Shown: positions 29,121 to 37,492 of the stretch, one piece after another | Numbering within the stretch: position 1 is the stretch's first letter | How the letters are laid out: each line of letters begins with the position of its first letter | Assembly: GCF_022808595.1 (NCBI RefSeq) | Contig: NZ_JAKUCN010000008.1 | Coordinates: 146,125 to 210,124, forward strand | DNA length: 64,000 bases | Direction of reading: 5' to 3' | From: Microvirga solisilvae | GTDB lineage: Bacteria; Pseudomonadota; Alphaproteobacteria; Rhizobiales; Beijerinckiaceae | Notes under the pieces: generated by a model | Seen by the model: only the letters and a program-made list of their open reading frames with translations | What the model was told of the DNA's origin: nothing | Database searches by the model: none | Program-made: the position numbers and the translations under genes

Positions 29121-30180
29121 TCAGGTATAATAGATCGAGCTCTTCCGGCCCTGGATGTCCTGGATCTCGACATCCATGTCATAAACCTCTCGGATCACTC
29201 CACTCGTCATGATCTCAGCCGGTGTGCCGTGGCGCATGATGGAGCCACCTCGCATGGCAACTATGTAATCCGAATAACATGATGCGAAGTTGATGTCGTG
29301 AAGCACGAGCACGATCGTCTTGTCTAATTCATCAGTCGCCTGCAGCAGCAGCTTCATCATGCCGACCGATTGCTTCATGTCGAGATTGTTCAGGGGCTCG
29401 TCGAAGAGCACATAATCCGGATCCTGGCATAGCACCATCGTCACATAGGCGCGTTGGCGTTGTCTCCCGGACAACTCGTCAAGAAAACGATCCGCGAATG
29501 CTGCTAGGCCGAGAAAGTCGAGAGCGCGATTGGCGTGTCGAGACCAAGGACTTGCTCGAGGACGAGCTGACCGACAACGATGCAGACAGTGGTAAGAAGC
29601 GCTGCAACCGGCAGCACGAAACGGTGCTTTTGCGTCCTAGCAATGAGATAAGAGAGATTGGCGACCAGTAAGCTGAAAAAGGTGATCGGGCCCACGAGGG
29701 CTGTGGAGGCCGATACGAAAACCGCTATCAGAATAAGGATGATCGTGACTACCTGATTGTGGTTGACACCAAGGTTGATGGAGGCCTCGCGACCAAGTGC
29801 GAGCACATCATAGACATGCATCAACCGCCATCCGATGATCGATACAATGAGGATGGCAACAGCTGACAGAGAAGATCGCTGTTGACGTTATTGAAGTTGG
29901 CGAACAGACGGTTCTGAAGAACGACGAACTCGCTCGGGCCGATCGTCCGCTGCATGAAGCTCGAGAGACTGCGGAACAGGTTTCCGAATACGATGCCCAC
30001 GAGGGCAAGCAGGTGCAGGCTGCGGCCGGAAAAGAGCCAGCGGTAGAGCATACTGGAAAGCGCGATCAGCACGGCGACATTGAACAAACAGCACGCGTGG
30101 ATCCAAAGCCGTGAGGTGAGGCGACCCGATAGTGAACAAATTGCTGATTGAAGTGACGCAGAGGAGAAGTTCGGCTCGGG
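29121..30180 (-). pseudogene. Collapsed siderophore ABC transporter (permease + ATPase remnant)
   Basis: Read leftward, a FecCD-type permease fragment begins without its N-terminal part (RLWIHACCLFNVAVLIALSS, then SSFMQRTIGPSEFVVLQ), is shifted out of frame near 29867 after NFNNVNSDLL, resumes with SAVAILIVSIIGWRL and VYDVLALGREASINLGV, and stops after LGLDTPIALSTFSA without the last helices. About 30 codons later the distal half of a siderophore ATPase follows (ALDFLGLAAFADRFLDEL, LSGRQRQRAYV, VLFDEPLNNLD, VLVLHDINFASCYSDYI). Walker A is absent and the signature LSGGQ reads LSGRQ. A deletion has joined the two genes. The type resembles the FatC/CeuC-YclP iron-siderophore family. Not functional. 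Confidence 0.85.
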
Positions 30181-30539
30181 AGCCGTTGAATAGATCTCTT
30201 GTTAAAACCTTGATGTTTCAAAGGCCTACATGAATGAATAGTTTTGCTGCCCTAAAGGTAAGCTGAGATATGTGGAGCAAAAGCTTCTCATAAGGCCTGA
30301 GCAATATTTCAATATGGTCACGATTTCGCCCTAATTGGTATAGAAAAGGCTTCTCACAGATTAGCGGGCATTGATCTCGACGATCTGAAATAATCCAGCC
30401 TATATAAATATATAGTATTCGTATCTTCTGTATTAGTTGCGTAACTTTTCGCCTTCCTGACTAATTTTTGTTTACATATCCAACAAACGTGTCTCGAAGC
30501 CTCGAAAAGATGCTCGGAAGACACTTGGGGCGCTAAATT
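30181..30539. other. AT-rich intergenic region before alginate lyase
   Basis: About 360 bp with clearly lower GC than the flanks (for example the tract around 30405-30440 with TATATAAATATATAG) and no supportable gene. It probably holds the promoter of the lyase gene and an edge of transferred DNA. No single promoter can be fixed by eye. Confidence 0.5.
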
Positions 30540-32104
30540 ATGACTTTGAATCCCAATGTCGCACCCAGCGGCAATTTCGACCTATCCAATTGGAAGATCA
30601 CCCTCCCTGTCGATTCCTCTGGCACTATCTCCGGCACTGCTGTGGAAGTGCAGAACCTGAGCGGCTATCAGAACAGCAAGTATTTCTACACTGGCCCCGA
30701 TGGTGCGATGGTGTTCTATGCTCCCGTCGATGGCGCAACCACCAGCGGCTCGTCCTACGCTCGGTCCGAGCTTCGTGAGATGAATGGCTCTTCGAAGGCA
30801 GCCTGGAATCTTTCGACTGGCGGCTTCATGAGCGCTACCCTCGAGGTCGATGCGGCCCCGATGCGCGATGGCCAGGGCAAGAAACTGGTCATCGGCCAGA
30901 TCCACGGTCAGGACGACGAGCTTGTCCGCCTGTATTGGCAGGACAACAAGCTGTATTTCGCCAATGACCAGTCGGGCTCCGACAACAAGGAGCACAACTT
31001 CACCTTCAAGGCAGATGATGGCTCTGCGCCGGATGTGTCGCTGAACGAGAAGTTCTCGTACACCATCAACGCCAAGGGCAATGTGCTCGACGTTGATGTC
31101 TATGCTGACGGCAAGGTCTATCACTCTCACACGACCATCAACAGCGTGTGGCAGTCGGATACGTTCTACTTCAAGGCCGGCGCTTATCTCGGCGCCAACG
31201 AGACCAATGGATCGGGTTACGGTCAGACCTCGTTCTACGCATTGTCGTTCAACCACAATGGTACGACCACGACGCCGTCGACGCCGACCACGCCTACGAC
31301 TCCGACGAACCCCACCCCGACGCCTGTTCCGGGCGGCACGACGGCGACCATCGGTTCCGGTTCGGACACGCTGGTGCTGAAGATCTCGCAGGACGCCTAC
31401 CAGGGCGACTCGCAGTATGCGATCTTCGTCGACGGCAAGCAGATCGGCTCCACGCTCACCGCCAAGGCCCTGCACGGCTCGGGCGCGGTGGACACGATCA
31501 CCGTCAAGGGCGACTTGCCGTTTCGGGTGCCAACCTTTACGTGAACTCGTCGGATGCGAAGAGCTTCAGCGTCACCGACAGCACCGCCGTGCCGTCGACC
31601 ACGCCGACGCCTACGCCGATTCCGACGCCGATCCCGGACAGCTCCGGTCGCCCGGTGACGACGAAGACGATCGAAGGCTCCAACAGCAACAACTATGTCA
31701 CGGGCACTTCCGGCAATGACCTGCTCAAGGGCAATGCGGGCCGTGACGTTCTGTGGGGCAAGACCGGCAGCGATCTGCTGACGGGCGGCACGCAGGAAGA
31801 TGCCTTCGTGTTCGACACCGCCATCGGCAAGGACGTGGACTACATCACCGACTTCAATGTCGTCGATGACACGATCCGTCTGGAGAACAGCATCTTCACG
31901 AAGCTGACCAAGACGGGCGCCCTGTCCTCGAGCTTCTTCGTGACCGGCGAGAAGGCTCTCGATGCGAACGACTTCATCGTCTACAACAAGTCCACCGGCG
32001 TTCTGTCCTACGACGCTGATGGTTCGGGTTCGGGCGCTGCCGTGAAGTTCGCCGTGATCGAGAACAAGGTGGCTCTCACCGCTGCCGACTTCATCGTGAT
32101 CTAA
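30540..32104 (+). pseudogene. Secreted PL7 alginate lyase with RTX tail, frameshifted
   Basis: The first frame (30540-31544, 334 aa) is a polysaccharide lyase family 7 domain without signal peptide: SYARSELREM, VIGQIHGQDDE and YFKAGAYLG are the three conserved PL7 motifs. A Thr/Pro linker leads to a CBM60-like domain (SQDAYQGDSQYAIFVDGKQIG, GAVDTITVKGD) that breaks off at LPFRVPTFT. A second frame, real from about 31530 to 32104, resumes with GANLYVNSSDAKSFSV, another Pro/Thr linker, and RTX-type repeats (GTSGNDLLKGNAGRDVLWG, GSDLLTGG) plus the C-terminal domain used for type I export. About 20 residues of the CBM plus frame are lost, so the lyase is cut off from its export signal. Confidence 0.85.
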
Positions 32105-32113
32105 ACCGCCTTC

Positions 32114-32146
32114 AGAGAGGCGGCTCGAAAGGCTGCCTCTCTTTCC
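32114..32146 (+). terminator. Terminator after alginate lyase gene
   Basis: Stem GAGAGGCGGC/GCTGCCTCTC (one G-U pair), short A-rich loop, followed by TTTCCTTTC. Confidence 0.65.
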
Positions 32147-32278
32147 TTTCTTCTTCCTTGCAGGCTTTTTCATCCGCTTGCGATTTCATTTTAAGTTCGT
32201 TTCATTTTTACCGAGTATGCGTCGTTCTTGAGGGATTGCCCTTAACCTTCCCATTTCGAAGACCGTGTTTTCAAAGTT

Positions 32279-32300
32279 GGCCCCGCCTTTGTGCGGGGCC
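32279..32300. terminator. Hairpin near the 3' end of the small membrane-protein gene
   Basis: Perfect 8-bp stem GGCCCCGC/GCGGGGCC with 6-nt loop, followed on the plus strand by ATTTATATT and on the minus strand by AACTTTG. The T-run is poor in both directions, so termination is only possible. Confidence 0.45.
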
Positions 32301-32329
32301 ATTTATATTGGAGTCTTTTGGCATTGCAT

Positions 32330-32737
32330 TCACTCTGCCGGAGTCATGTGGGTCTGGATTTCGATCCCAGAGGAGGCGGGTCGAAAGACGAAATAGGCGA
32401 AGATCAGCATCGCTCCGAGAACCATGAAGGATGAAATGCCGGCGACCGGATCGGCTGCGGTATAGCCTAAGTGGATCGCAGCGACGGCAATCGTCAGAAT
32501 AACTGTGCCGACTGACCACAGAAGAACCTGGATCATGGCCAGCCGGCTCGCGTTCAGCGCAGGGCGGCGCTCATAATAGATACCGAAAAGGAAAAGCGAG
32601 ACCCACCCGAGCAGGTTTAAATGTGCATGGGCCGGCATGATTGAATGGTTTTGCGTAACCGCCATCCCGATGCCCATGGCCATGCCTGCAATGACACAGA
32701 GAACAGCGATCCTGAAGCTGAGAGACGATGCAGTCAT
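32330..32737 (-). CDS. Small four-helix membrane protein with conserved His motif
   Basis: A 135-aa inner-membrane protein with four predicted helices (FRIAVLCVIAGMAMGIGM, NLLGWVSLFLFGIYY, VLLWSVGTVILTIAVAAI, FMVLGAMLIFAYFVF). The motif MPAHAHLNLLGW resembles the helix in heme-copper oxidase subunit I-like proteins that carries haem-ligating histidines, and proteins of this type are often annotated as oxidase-like, but the protein is far too short to be an oxidase. Start 32737 is chosen for the AGGAGGAG site upstream; a longer frame goes to 32791. Function unknown; a haem or redox role is inference. Confidence 0.75.
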   Translation of the reverse strand: MTASSLSFRIAVLCVIAGMAMGIGMAVTQNHSIMPAHAHLNLLGWVSLFLFGIYYERRPALNASRLAMIQVLLWSVGTVILTIAVAAIHLGYTAADPVAGISSFMVLGAMLIFAYFVFRPASSGIEIQTHMTPAE

Positions 32738-32940
32738 GGGGCTCCTCCTGGATAAAACCGGTGCTTGGCATTGATCTTCTGGTTTCATCACAGTCGCCCC
32801 GGCGGCTCTGTGTGTAAAATCACAATCGATAGCTCAGAAGGATATCGTTTAGTGTAACGTTTCTCTTTTTGCTTGCTACGTTGTTCATGAAAACGGCCCA
32901 CCTGAGCGGGCCGGTTGCTGAAAGAGAATGTTGGAATATA

Positions 32941-33042
32941 TCAGGTGCTTTGCGTGACGTTGTCCTGAGGTGAGCCCGATGGCTTGTCCTTGAAGAGCTT
33001 CTGCTTCTTCCAAGAGCGTGTCATGCGAGCTTTGCCTGCCAT
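32941..33042 (-). CDS. Microgene, 33-aa basic peptide
   Basis: ATG at 33042 overlaps the stop of the upstream small frame as TGATG, with GGGAGA 9-13 nt before it. The product is rich in Lys/Arg in the first half (ARMTRSWKKQKLFKDK) and polar at the end. Too short for family assignment. Support is limited to the ribosome site and start-stop coupling. Confidence 0.35.
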   Translation of the reverse strand: MAGKARMTRSWKKQKLFKDKPSGSPQDNVTQST

Positions 33043-33257
33043 CACCTGTCTCCCTTGTTGGCGGCTGCCAACTTCGAGTGAGCGGGGATGGCCTTTTCGA
33101 TCCCTTCCCTCTGCTGGTTATCGGGCAGAACGCGATTGCTTGCAGAGCCTTGTTTCTGCTGTTCGCGTTCTGAGTGGCGGTGATCTGGATGGACGATACT
33201 GGTGTTCAGGCTCCTCTCGGCCAAGCCTTGAGTGCAATCTTCACCTTTCCCAACCAT
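33042..33257 (-). CDS. Small hypothetical protein, 71 aa
   Basis: Frame from ATG 33257 (open to 33302) to the TGA at 33042, where the next microgene starts in a TGATG overlap. The product is hydrophilic (HPDHRHSEREQQKQ, EGIEKAIPAHSKLA). No family recognised. It lies downstream of the zinc-ribbon-like small gene on the same strand. The start lacks a strong Shine-Dalgarno, so the call is weak. Confidence 0.35.
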   Translation of the reverse strand: MVGKGEDCTQGLAERSLNTSIVHPDHRHSEREQQKQGSASNRVLPDNQQREGIEKAIPAHSKLAAANKGDR

Positions 33258-33261
33258 GACG

Positions 33262-33426
33262 CTACCCGTTACCCTGAACATCGCGACGATGCGCGCCGGC
33301 ATTCATGCCCTGTTGATCTTGGAGCGCATGTTCACAACGCTCTACATGGCTCATCGCACGCTGCTGCATTTCCTGTGCGTTGTGGCAGGGATTGTCCACA
33401 TCCTGATGGCAGAACTGGCACTTCAT
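33262..33426 (-). CDS. Small Cys/His-rich protein, 54 aa (possible zinc ribbon)
   Basis: Starts at ATG 33426 with a strong AAGGAGG seven nt upstream. The product begins MKCQFCHQDVDNPCHN and continues with HVERCEH: four Cys (3, 6, 14, 32) and several His in a spacing compatible with one zinc site. It lies about 100 bp downstream of dctM on the same strand, so it could be the fourth gene of the TRAP transcript. Role unknown; metal binding is inferred from the residues only. A longer frame to 33552 would overlap the dctM end and is not needed. Confidence 0.6.
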   Translation of the reverse strand: MKCQFCHQDVDNPCHNAQEMQQRAMSHVERCEHALQDQQGMNAGAHRRDVQGNG

Positions 33427-33524
33427 GACAGCCTCCTTGTTGACTGGTTTCAGCAGGCCAACGTCAGGATGCGAACCATGTTCCGCAGCTGAATGGTCCA
33501 TGCCACGTAAACCTCGGATCAATC

Positions 33525-34862
33525 TCAGCTGTAGAGGTAGTTGGGAAGCCAAAGGCCAAGCTGCGGGAAGATGTAGAACATCGCCATTGCAATGATGACC
33601 AGGAAGAGAAACGGCATCACTCCGGCGAAGATTTCGTTGATCGTCACGTGAGGCGGCGCGATGCCCTTCAGGTAGAAGGGCGCCATCGCCACGGGTGGCG
33701 AGAGGAATGAGGTCTGGATGTTCAGCGCGATCAGGACGCCGAAGAAAATCGGATCGATTCCGAAATTGTCGAGGAGGGGCAGGAAGATCGGCACGAAGAT
33801 TACGACGATCTCAGTCCATTCCAGGGGCCAGCCCAGCACGAAGATGATCGCTTGCGTCAGGATGAGGAACCAAAACGGTGAGAGGTCCAGATGCGTGACG
33901 AAGTTTTCGATAGGCTGATGGCCGCCAAGGAAAGCGAAGATCGACGAGAAGATGAAGGAGCCGACGAATAACCAGCAAACCATGGCCGACGTGCGCGCTG
34001 TAAGGATCACGGATTCCTTCAGCTTGGCGAAGGACAGGGAGCGATAGGCTGCTGCGAGAAGGAGGCTGCCGAGGGCTCCGACTGCTGCCGCTTCCGTTGG
34101 AGTAGCGATGCCGAAGAAAATCGCGCCGAGCACGGAGAGGATCAGGAGCGCAAGGGGAAAGAAGGAAGTGGCGAGAGACCAGACAACCTTCGCGAATGAA
34201 ACCTTGCGCTGCTCCGGCGGCAGCTTTGGCGCAAGGCTCGGATTGAGCGCGCAGCGGATGATTACATAGAACATATAAAGCCCTGCCAGCATAAGGCCCG
34301 GGAAGAGGGCGCCTGCATAGAGCTTCGGCACTGACACGCCGGCCGTTGCGCCATAGAGGATGAGCATCACGCTTGGTGGAATGAGGATACCAAGGCAGCC
34401 GCCGGCGCAGACGACGCCTGAGGCAAGGCGCGTGTCATAGCCGGCGCGCAGCATGGCAGGGAAGGCCAGGAGACCCATCAGCGTCACGACCGCGCCGACG
34501 ATGCCAGTAGCGGTGGCAAAGAGCGCGCAGGTGAGGAGGGTTGCGACCGCGAGCGATCCTGGAATGCCGCCAACGGCGATCTGGATCGAGTAAAAGAGCC
34601 TATCGAGAATATTCGCTCGCTCGATGATATAGCCCATGAAGACGAAAAGCGGGATGGCGACGAGCGTATCGTTCGTCATCACCGAATATGATCGCTGCAC
34701 AACTAGTGCAAAGACGATATCGCCCATGGCCATGTAGCCGAAGCCGAAGCCCAGCGCCATCAGCGTGAATGCGATGGGGAAGCCCAACATGATGAACACG
34801 ATGAACAGGCCGAGCATCAGCACGCCGAGTTCGGGATTTCCAAGCCCCCATGATGCCAGCAT
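33525..34862 (-). CDS. dctM: TRAP transporter large permease (DctM)
   Basis: Large membrane subunit of a sodium-driven TRAP importer. 445 aa, about twelve helices. Typical motifs: IVFIMLGFPIAFTLMALG, TLVAIPLFVFMGYIIERA, GIPGSLAVATLLTCALFATATGIVGAVV, GVVCAGGCLGILIPPSVMLILYG and TPTEAAAVGALGSLL. The start ATG 34862 overlaps the dctQ stop as TGATG, with AAAGGAA eight nt upstream; this is translational coupling of the two membrane subunits. The C-terminal ending is normal. Confidence 0.94.
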   Translation of the reverse strand: MLASWGLGNPELGVLMLGLFIVFIMLGFPIAFTLMALGFGFGYMAMGDIVFALVVQRSYSVMTNDTLVAIPLFVFMGYIIERANILDRLFYSIQIAVGGIPGSLAVATLLTCALFATATGIVGAVVTLMGLLAFPAMLRAGYDTRLASGVVCAGGCLGILIPPSVMLILYGATAGVSVPKLYAGALFPGLMLAGLYMFYVIIRCALNPSLAPKLPPEQRKVSFAKVVWSLATSFFPLALLILSVLGAIFFGIATPTEAAAVGALGSLLLAAAYRSLSFAKLKESVILTARTSAMVCWLFVGSFIFSSIFAFLGGHQPIENFVTHLDLSPFWFLILTQAIIFVLGWPLEWTEIVVIFVPIFLPLLDNFGIDPIFFGVLIALNIQTSFLSPPVAMAPFYLKGIAPPHVTINEIFAGVMPFLFLVIIAMAMFYIFPQLGLWLPNYLYS

Positions 34863-35446
34863 CAAACGGTTCCTTTCGTGAGGCCTTCTTGTTCGGCACG
34901 TTCGAGAATGAGTTTTTCAGTTTCTTCAACGTCATGCAGGCGCGGAGGCCATGTGCCGTTGCGCAGGCAGGAGATGCAGCGGATGACTTCGGCTACGCCC
35001 TGAAAAGCCATCAAGATGCCGACGATGGGAATGAGCGCCTTGAATGGATAGATCGGCGGTCCACTCGGCGAGTTCATGGAGTGCTCTCTCATAAGCCAAG
35101 ACATTTCCGTGAATGGAATGCCCGCATAAACGAGCGCCAGGATGCCGGGAAAGAAGAAGAGAAAGTAGAGGAGCAGGTCCGTGGCGGCTTGCCTGCGCGG
35201 CGACCAGTTTCGGTAGATGAAGTCGCCGCGCACATGGTTGTTGCGCGCCAGCGTATAGGGGCCGGCCACCATGAAGAGCAATCCATAGAGCATGTAGCTC
35301 GCGTCAAAAGCCCATTCCGTCGGCGCGCGCAGCACATAGCGCGCGAAGACCTCGTAGCAGACGGCGAAGGTGAGGGCGACGATAGACCAGGCGACTGTCT
35401 TGCCGATGAATGTATTGATGCGGTCGACGAAATAGACGAAACCCAT
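34862..35446 (-). CDS. dctQ: TRAP transporter small permease (DctQ)
   Basis: Small four-helix subunit of the TRAP importer, 194 aa. Start 35446 (MGFVYFVDRINTFIGK) follows an AAGGGGC site. Helices: VAWSIVALTFAVCYEVFARYVL, ASYMLYGLLFMVAGPYTLA, LLLYFLFFFPGILALVYAG and ALIPIVGILMAFQGVAEVI; the FARYVLRAPTEWAFD loop is characteristic of DctQ. It lies between dctP and dctM in the standard order. Confidence 0.93.
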   Translation of the reverse strand: MGFVYFVDRINTFIGKTVAWSIVALTFAVCYEVFARYVLRAPTEWAFDASYMLYGLLFMVAGPYTLARNNHVRGDFIYRNWSPRRQAATDLLLYFLFFFPGILALVYAGIPFTEMSWLMREHSMNSPSGPPIYPFKALIPIVGILMAFQGVAEVIRCISCLRNGTWPPRLHDVEETEKLILERAEQEGLTKGTV

Positions 35447-35536
35447 GCGGAAAGCCCCTTCCCGGTGAGCATGTGAGAGGCATGAGAAGGACGGCAGAGT
35501 GATGCCGTCCTTCATCTTTCGCGAATTCGTTGAGGC

Positions 35537-36673
35537 CTACGTCGTCTTGAAGAAGTGGTCGTAAGCCATGTCGCGCGAAGGCTCGTTCAGGCGCTCATAG
35601 GCGTATGTGCGCTGCACCCAGGCCTTCTGGCTGTCGATCACCTTCTTGAAGAAGGGGTCCTTCGAGAACTCCTCGATGACTTTGTTCCACGCGGCGAGCT
35701 GCGCCTGCAGCACGGAATCCGGTGTCTTCTTCACCGTGACGCCGCGTGCCCGGATCGCCTCGAGATCCTTCGAGTAACGGTCGAGCGCCTTCCACGACAT
35801 GTCGGCGGATTCCGATTCCGCTGCATATTTCACGATGGCCTTCAGCTCAGCCGGAAGCGCATCGTACTTCGCCTTGTTGAAGAGCAGCTCGAAAGTCTCA
35901 CCGGATTGGTGATAGCTCTGGAGCATGAGGTTCTTCGATACATCGGGGAAGCCGAGCACCAGATCGGAGGAAGGATTGTTGAACTCCGCGCCGTCGATCA
36001 CTCCACGCTCAAGAGCGGGAACGATCTCACCGCCCGCTAGGATCGTGACGGCCGCGCCGAGCTGTCGGTTGAGATCGGCTGCAAGACCTACGGTGCGGTA
36101 CTTCAATCCCTTGAAGGCGTCTGCCGCGGTAACCTCGCTCTTGAACCATCCGAGCGGCTGCGCCGGCATCGGGCCCGACAGGAAGCCGACAAGGTTGAGT
36201 TTGAGGATCTGCTGCTGCAACTCGTTGTAGAGATCGTAGCCGCCGCCATAGTTCATCCAGGCGAGGAACGAGTTCGCATTCCAGCCGAAGGACGGGCCTG
36301 TGCCGAACAAGGCGTAAGCCTTGTTCTTGCCGTACCAATAGGCCGCCACGCCATGGCCGCCGTCGAGGATGCCGGCATGCACAGCATCCTGCAACTGGAA
36401 GGCAGGCACCACTGCGCCCGAGGCGAGAACGTCGATCTTAAGGCGCCCGCCCGACATGTCGTTCACGCGCTTGGCGAAGTCGTTGCAGAATTCGTGGAAG
36501 ATGTCTCGGTTGGGCCAGGTGGACTGGAACTTCCAGGTGGCTGTTTGAGCCCGAGAGATTTGTGGCGCGGCGATTGTTGCTGCAGTGCCGAGACCGGCCA
36601 CTTGCAAGAAGCGCCGGCGAGAATGCTTGGACGATCCCGGAAGCTGAGCCTCCGGGGACTTGCCTTTCTTCAT
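35537..36673 (-). CDS. dctP: TRAP transporter substrate-binding protein (DctP)
   Basis: Periplasmic receptor of the TRAP importer, 378 aa from ATG 36673 (GGGAGGAAGCC upstream). It has a Tat-type signal, SRRRFLQVAGLGTAATIAAP, cleaved near ISRAQ, so it is probably exported folded. The mature part matches the DctP fold: FQSTWPNRDIFHEFCNDFAKRV, then GLKYRTVGLAADLNRQLG with the conserved substrate-binding Arg, and EIVPALERGVIDGAEFNN. The overall pattern (KALDRYSKDLEAIRARGV) resembles receptors for 2-oxo or hydroxy monocarboxylates (TakP-like), but the ligand is inference. First gene of dctPQM. Confidence 0.92.
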   Translation of the reverse strand: MKKGKSPEAQLPGSSKHSRRRFLQVAGLGTAATIAAPQISRAQTATWKFQSTWPNRDIFHEFCNDFAKRVNDMSGGRLKIDVLASGAVVPAFQLQDAVHAGILDGGHGVAAYWYGKNKAYALFGTGPSFGWNANSFLAWMNYGGGYDLYNELQQQILKLNLVGFLSGPMPAQPLGWFKSEVTAADAFKGLKYRTVGLAADLNRQLGAAVTILAGGEIVPALERGVIDGAEFNNPSSDLVLGFPDVSKNLMLQSYHQSGETFELLFNKAKYDALPAELKAIVKYAAESESADMSWKALDRYSKDLEAIRARGVTVKKTPDSVLQAQLAAWNKVIEEFSKDPFFKKVIDSQKAWVQRTYAYERLNEPSRDMAYDHFFKTT

Positions 36674-36979
36674 GGCTTCCTCCCTCACCCCCTGATTGTT
36701 GTGAAGGATCGCGCTTTCTTGTGCGGGGGCGCGTTACTCCCGAGTAGAAGGGTGTGTCACTTTGACCAGGACTTCAAGGGGCATCCAGGTATCTGGCAGA
36801 ACACGTCTTGGTGTTTACTTGCTGATCTTCTCGGATGTTCTCGGCATTATCCTTGAACGAAGGCGGAACAGAGGGTTTGCCAGCGTTTATCAAGGGCTCT
36901 TGGAGCATTCTTCGGAACTACCCCATGCCTCGCGCCTTTGGATGAGACCAGTTCATCTCATTCGAAAGGAGGAGATGTC
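36674..36979. other. Divergent intergenic region, dctP and DUF2243 gene
   Basis: About 305 bp holding the leftward promoter of dctPQM and the rightward promoter of the DUF2243 gene. ORFs here are short frames without ribosome sites. No clear operator could be picked out. Confidence 0.5.
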
Positions 36980-37483
36980 ATGGACCGGCAGGATGCTCCC
37001 CATGACCAGGATTTTCCGATCTCATCCGGGATCTTCCTCGGCCTGGGCCTCGGCGGGTTCTTTGACGGCATCGTCCTGCACCAACTTCTGCAATGGCATC
37101 ATTTGGTGACAAGCGCGGGCTATCCGCCCGATACGGTCGAGAATCTGAAGGTGAATACCTTCTGGGACGGCCTCTTTCACACCCTTAAATATGTGTTTGT
37201 CGTCACCGGGCTCGCGATCCTGTGGCGGAATGTAAGGCGAGGTCGCGTTCGCTGGCCGAGCAGGCTTCTCCTCGGCTCAATCCTAATGGGCTTTGGCCTC
37301 GTCAACCTCATCGAGGGTACGATCAGCCATTAGATTCTGGGCATCCACCACGTCAACGAAACCGTCGCGCGGGAGCATTGGATCTATTGGGACCTCGGCT
37401 TTCTGGCCTGGGGCGCTGCCATGCTGGTCGGTGGCTGGATGCTGCTCAAGTCCAGCCGTCAGAACCGGAGCACGCCGTCGTGA
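36980..37483 (+). pseudogene. DUF2243 membrane protein interrupted by an in-frame TAG
   Basis: Starts at ATG 36980 with AAAGGAGG upstream. The first 117 residues (FPISSGIFLGLGLGGFFDGIVLHQ, QWHHLVT, FHTLKYVFVVTGLAILW, GFGLVNLIEGTISH) are followed by TAG at 37331-37333, and the same frame goes on with ILGIHHVNETVAREHWIYWD and FLAWGAAMLVGGWMLL to a TGA at 37481. The family normally has a Gln here (HQILGIHH), so a single CAG to TAG change explains the stop. The product would lose its last two helices. Family function is unknown. Readthrough cannot be excluded. Confidence 0.85.
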
Positions 37484-37491
37484 CGGCGTGC
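37470..37491. terminator. Perfect hairpin between converging DUF2243 gene and metZ
   Basis: Ten-base-pair perfect inverted repeat GCACGCCGTC/GACGGCGTGC with 2-nt spacer, spanning the DUF2243 stop and ending 1 bp before the metZ stop. No T-run follows on either strand, so intrinsic termination would be weak. Confidence 0.45.
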
Positions 37492-37492
37492 G

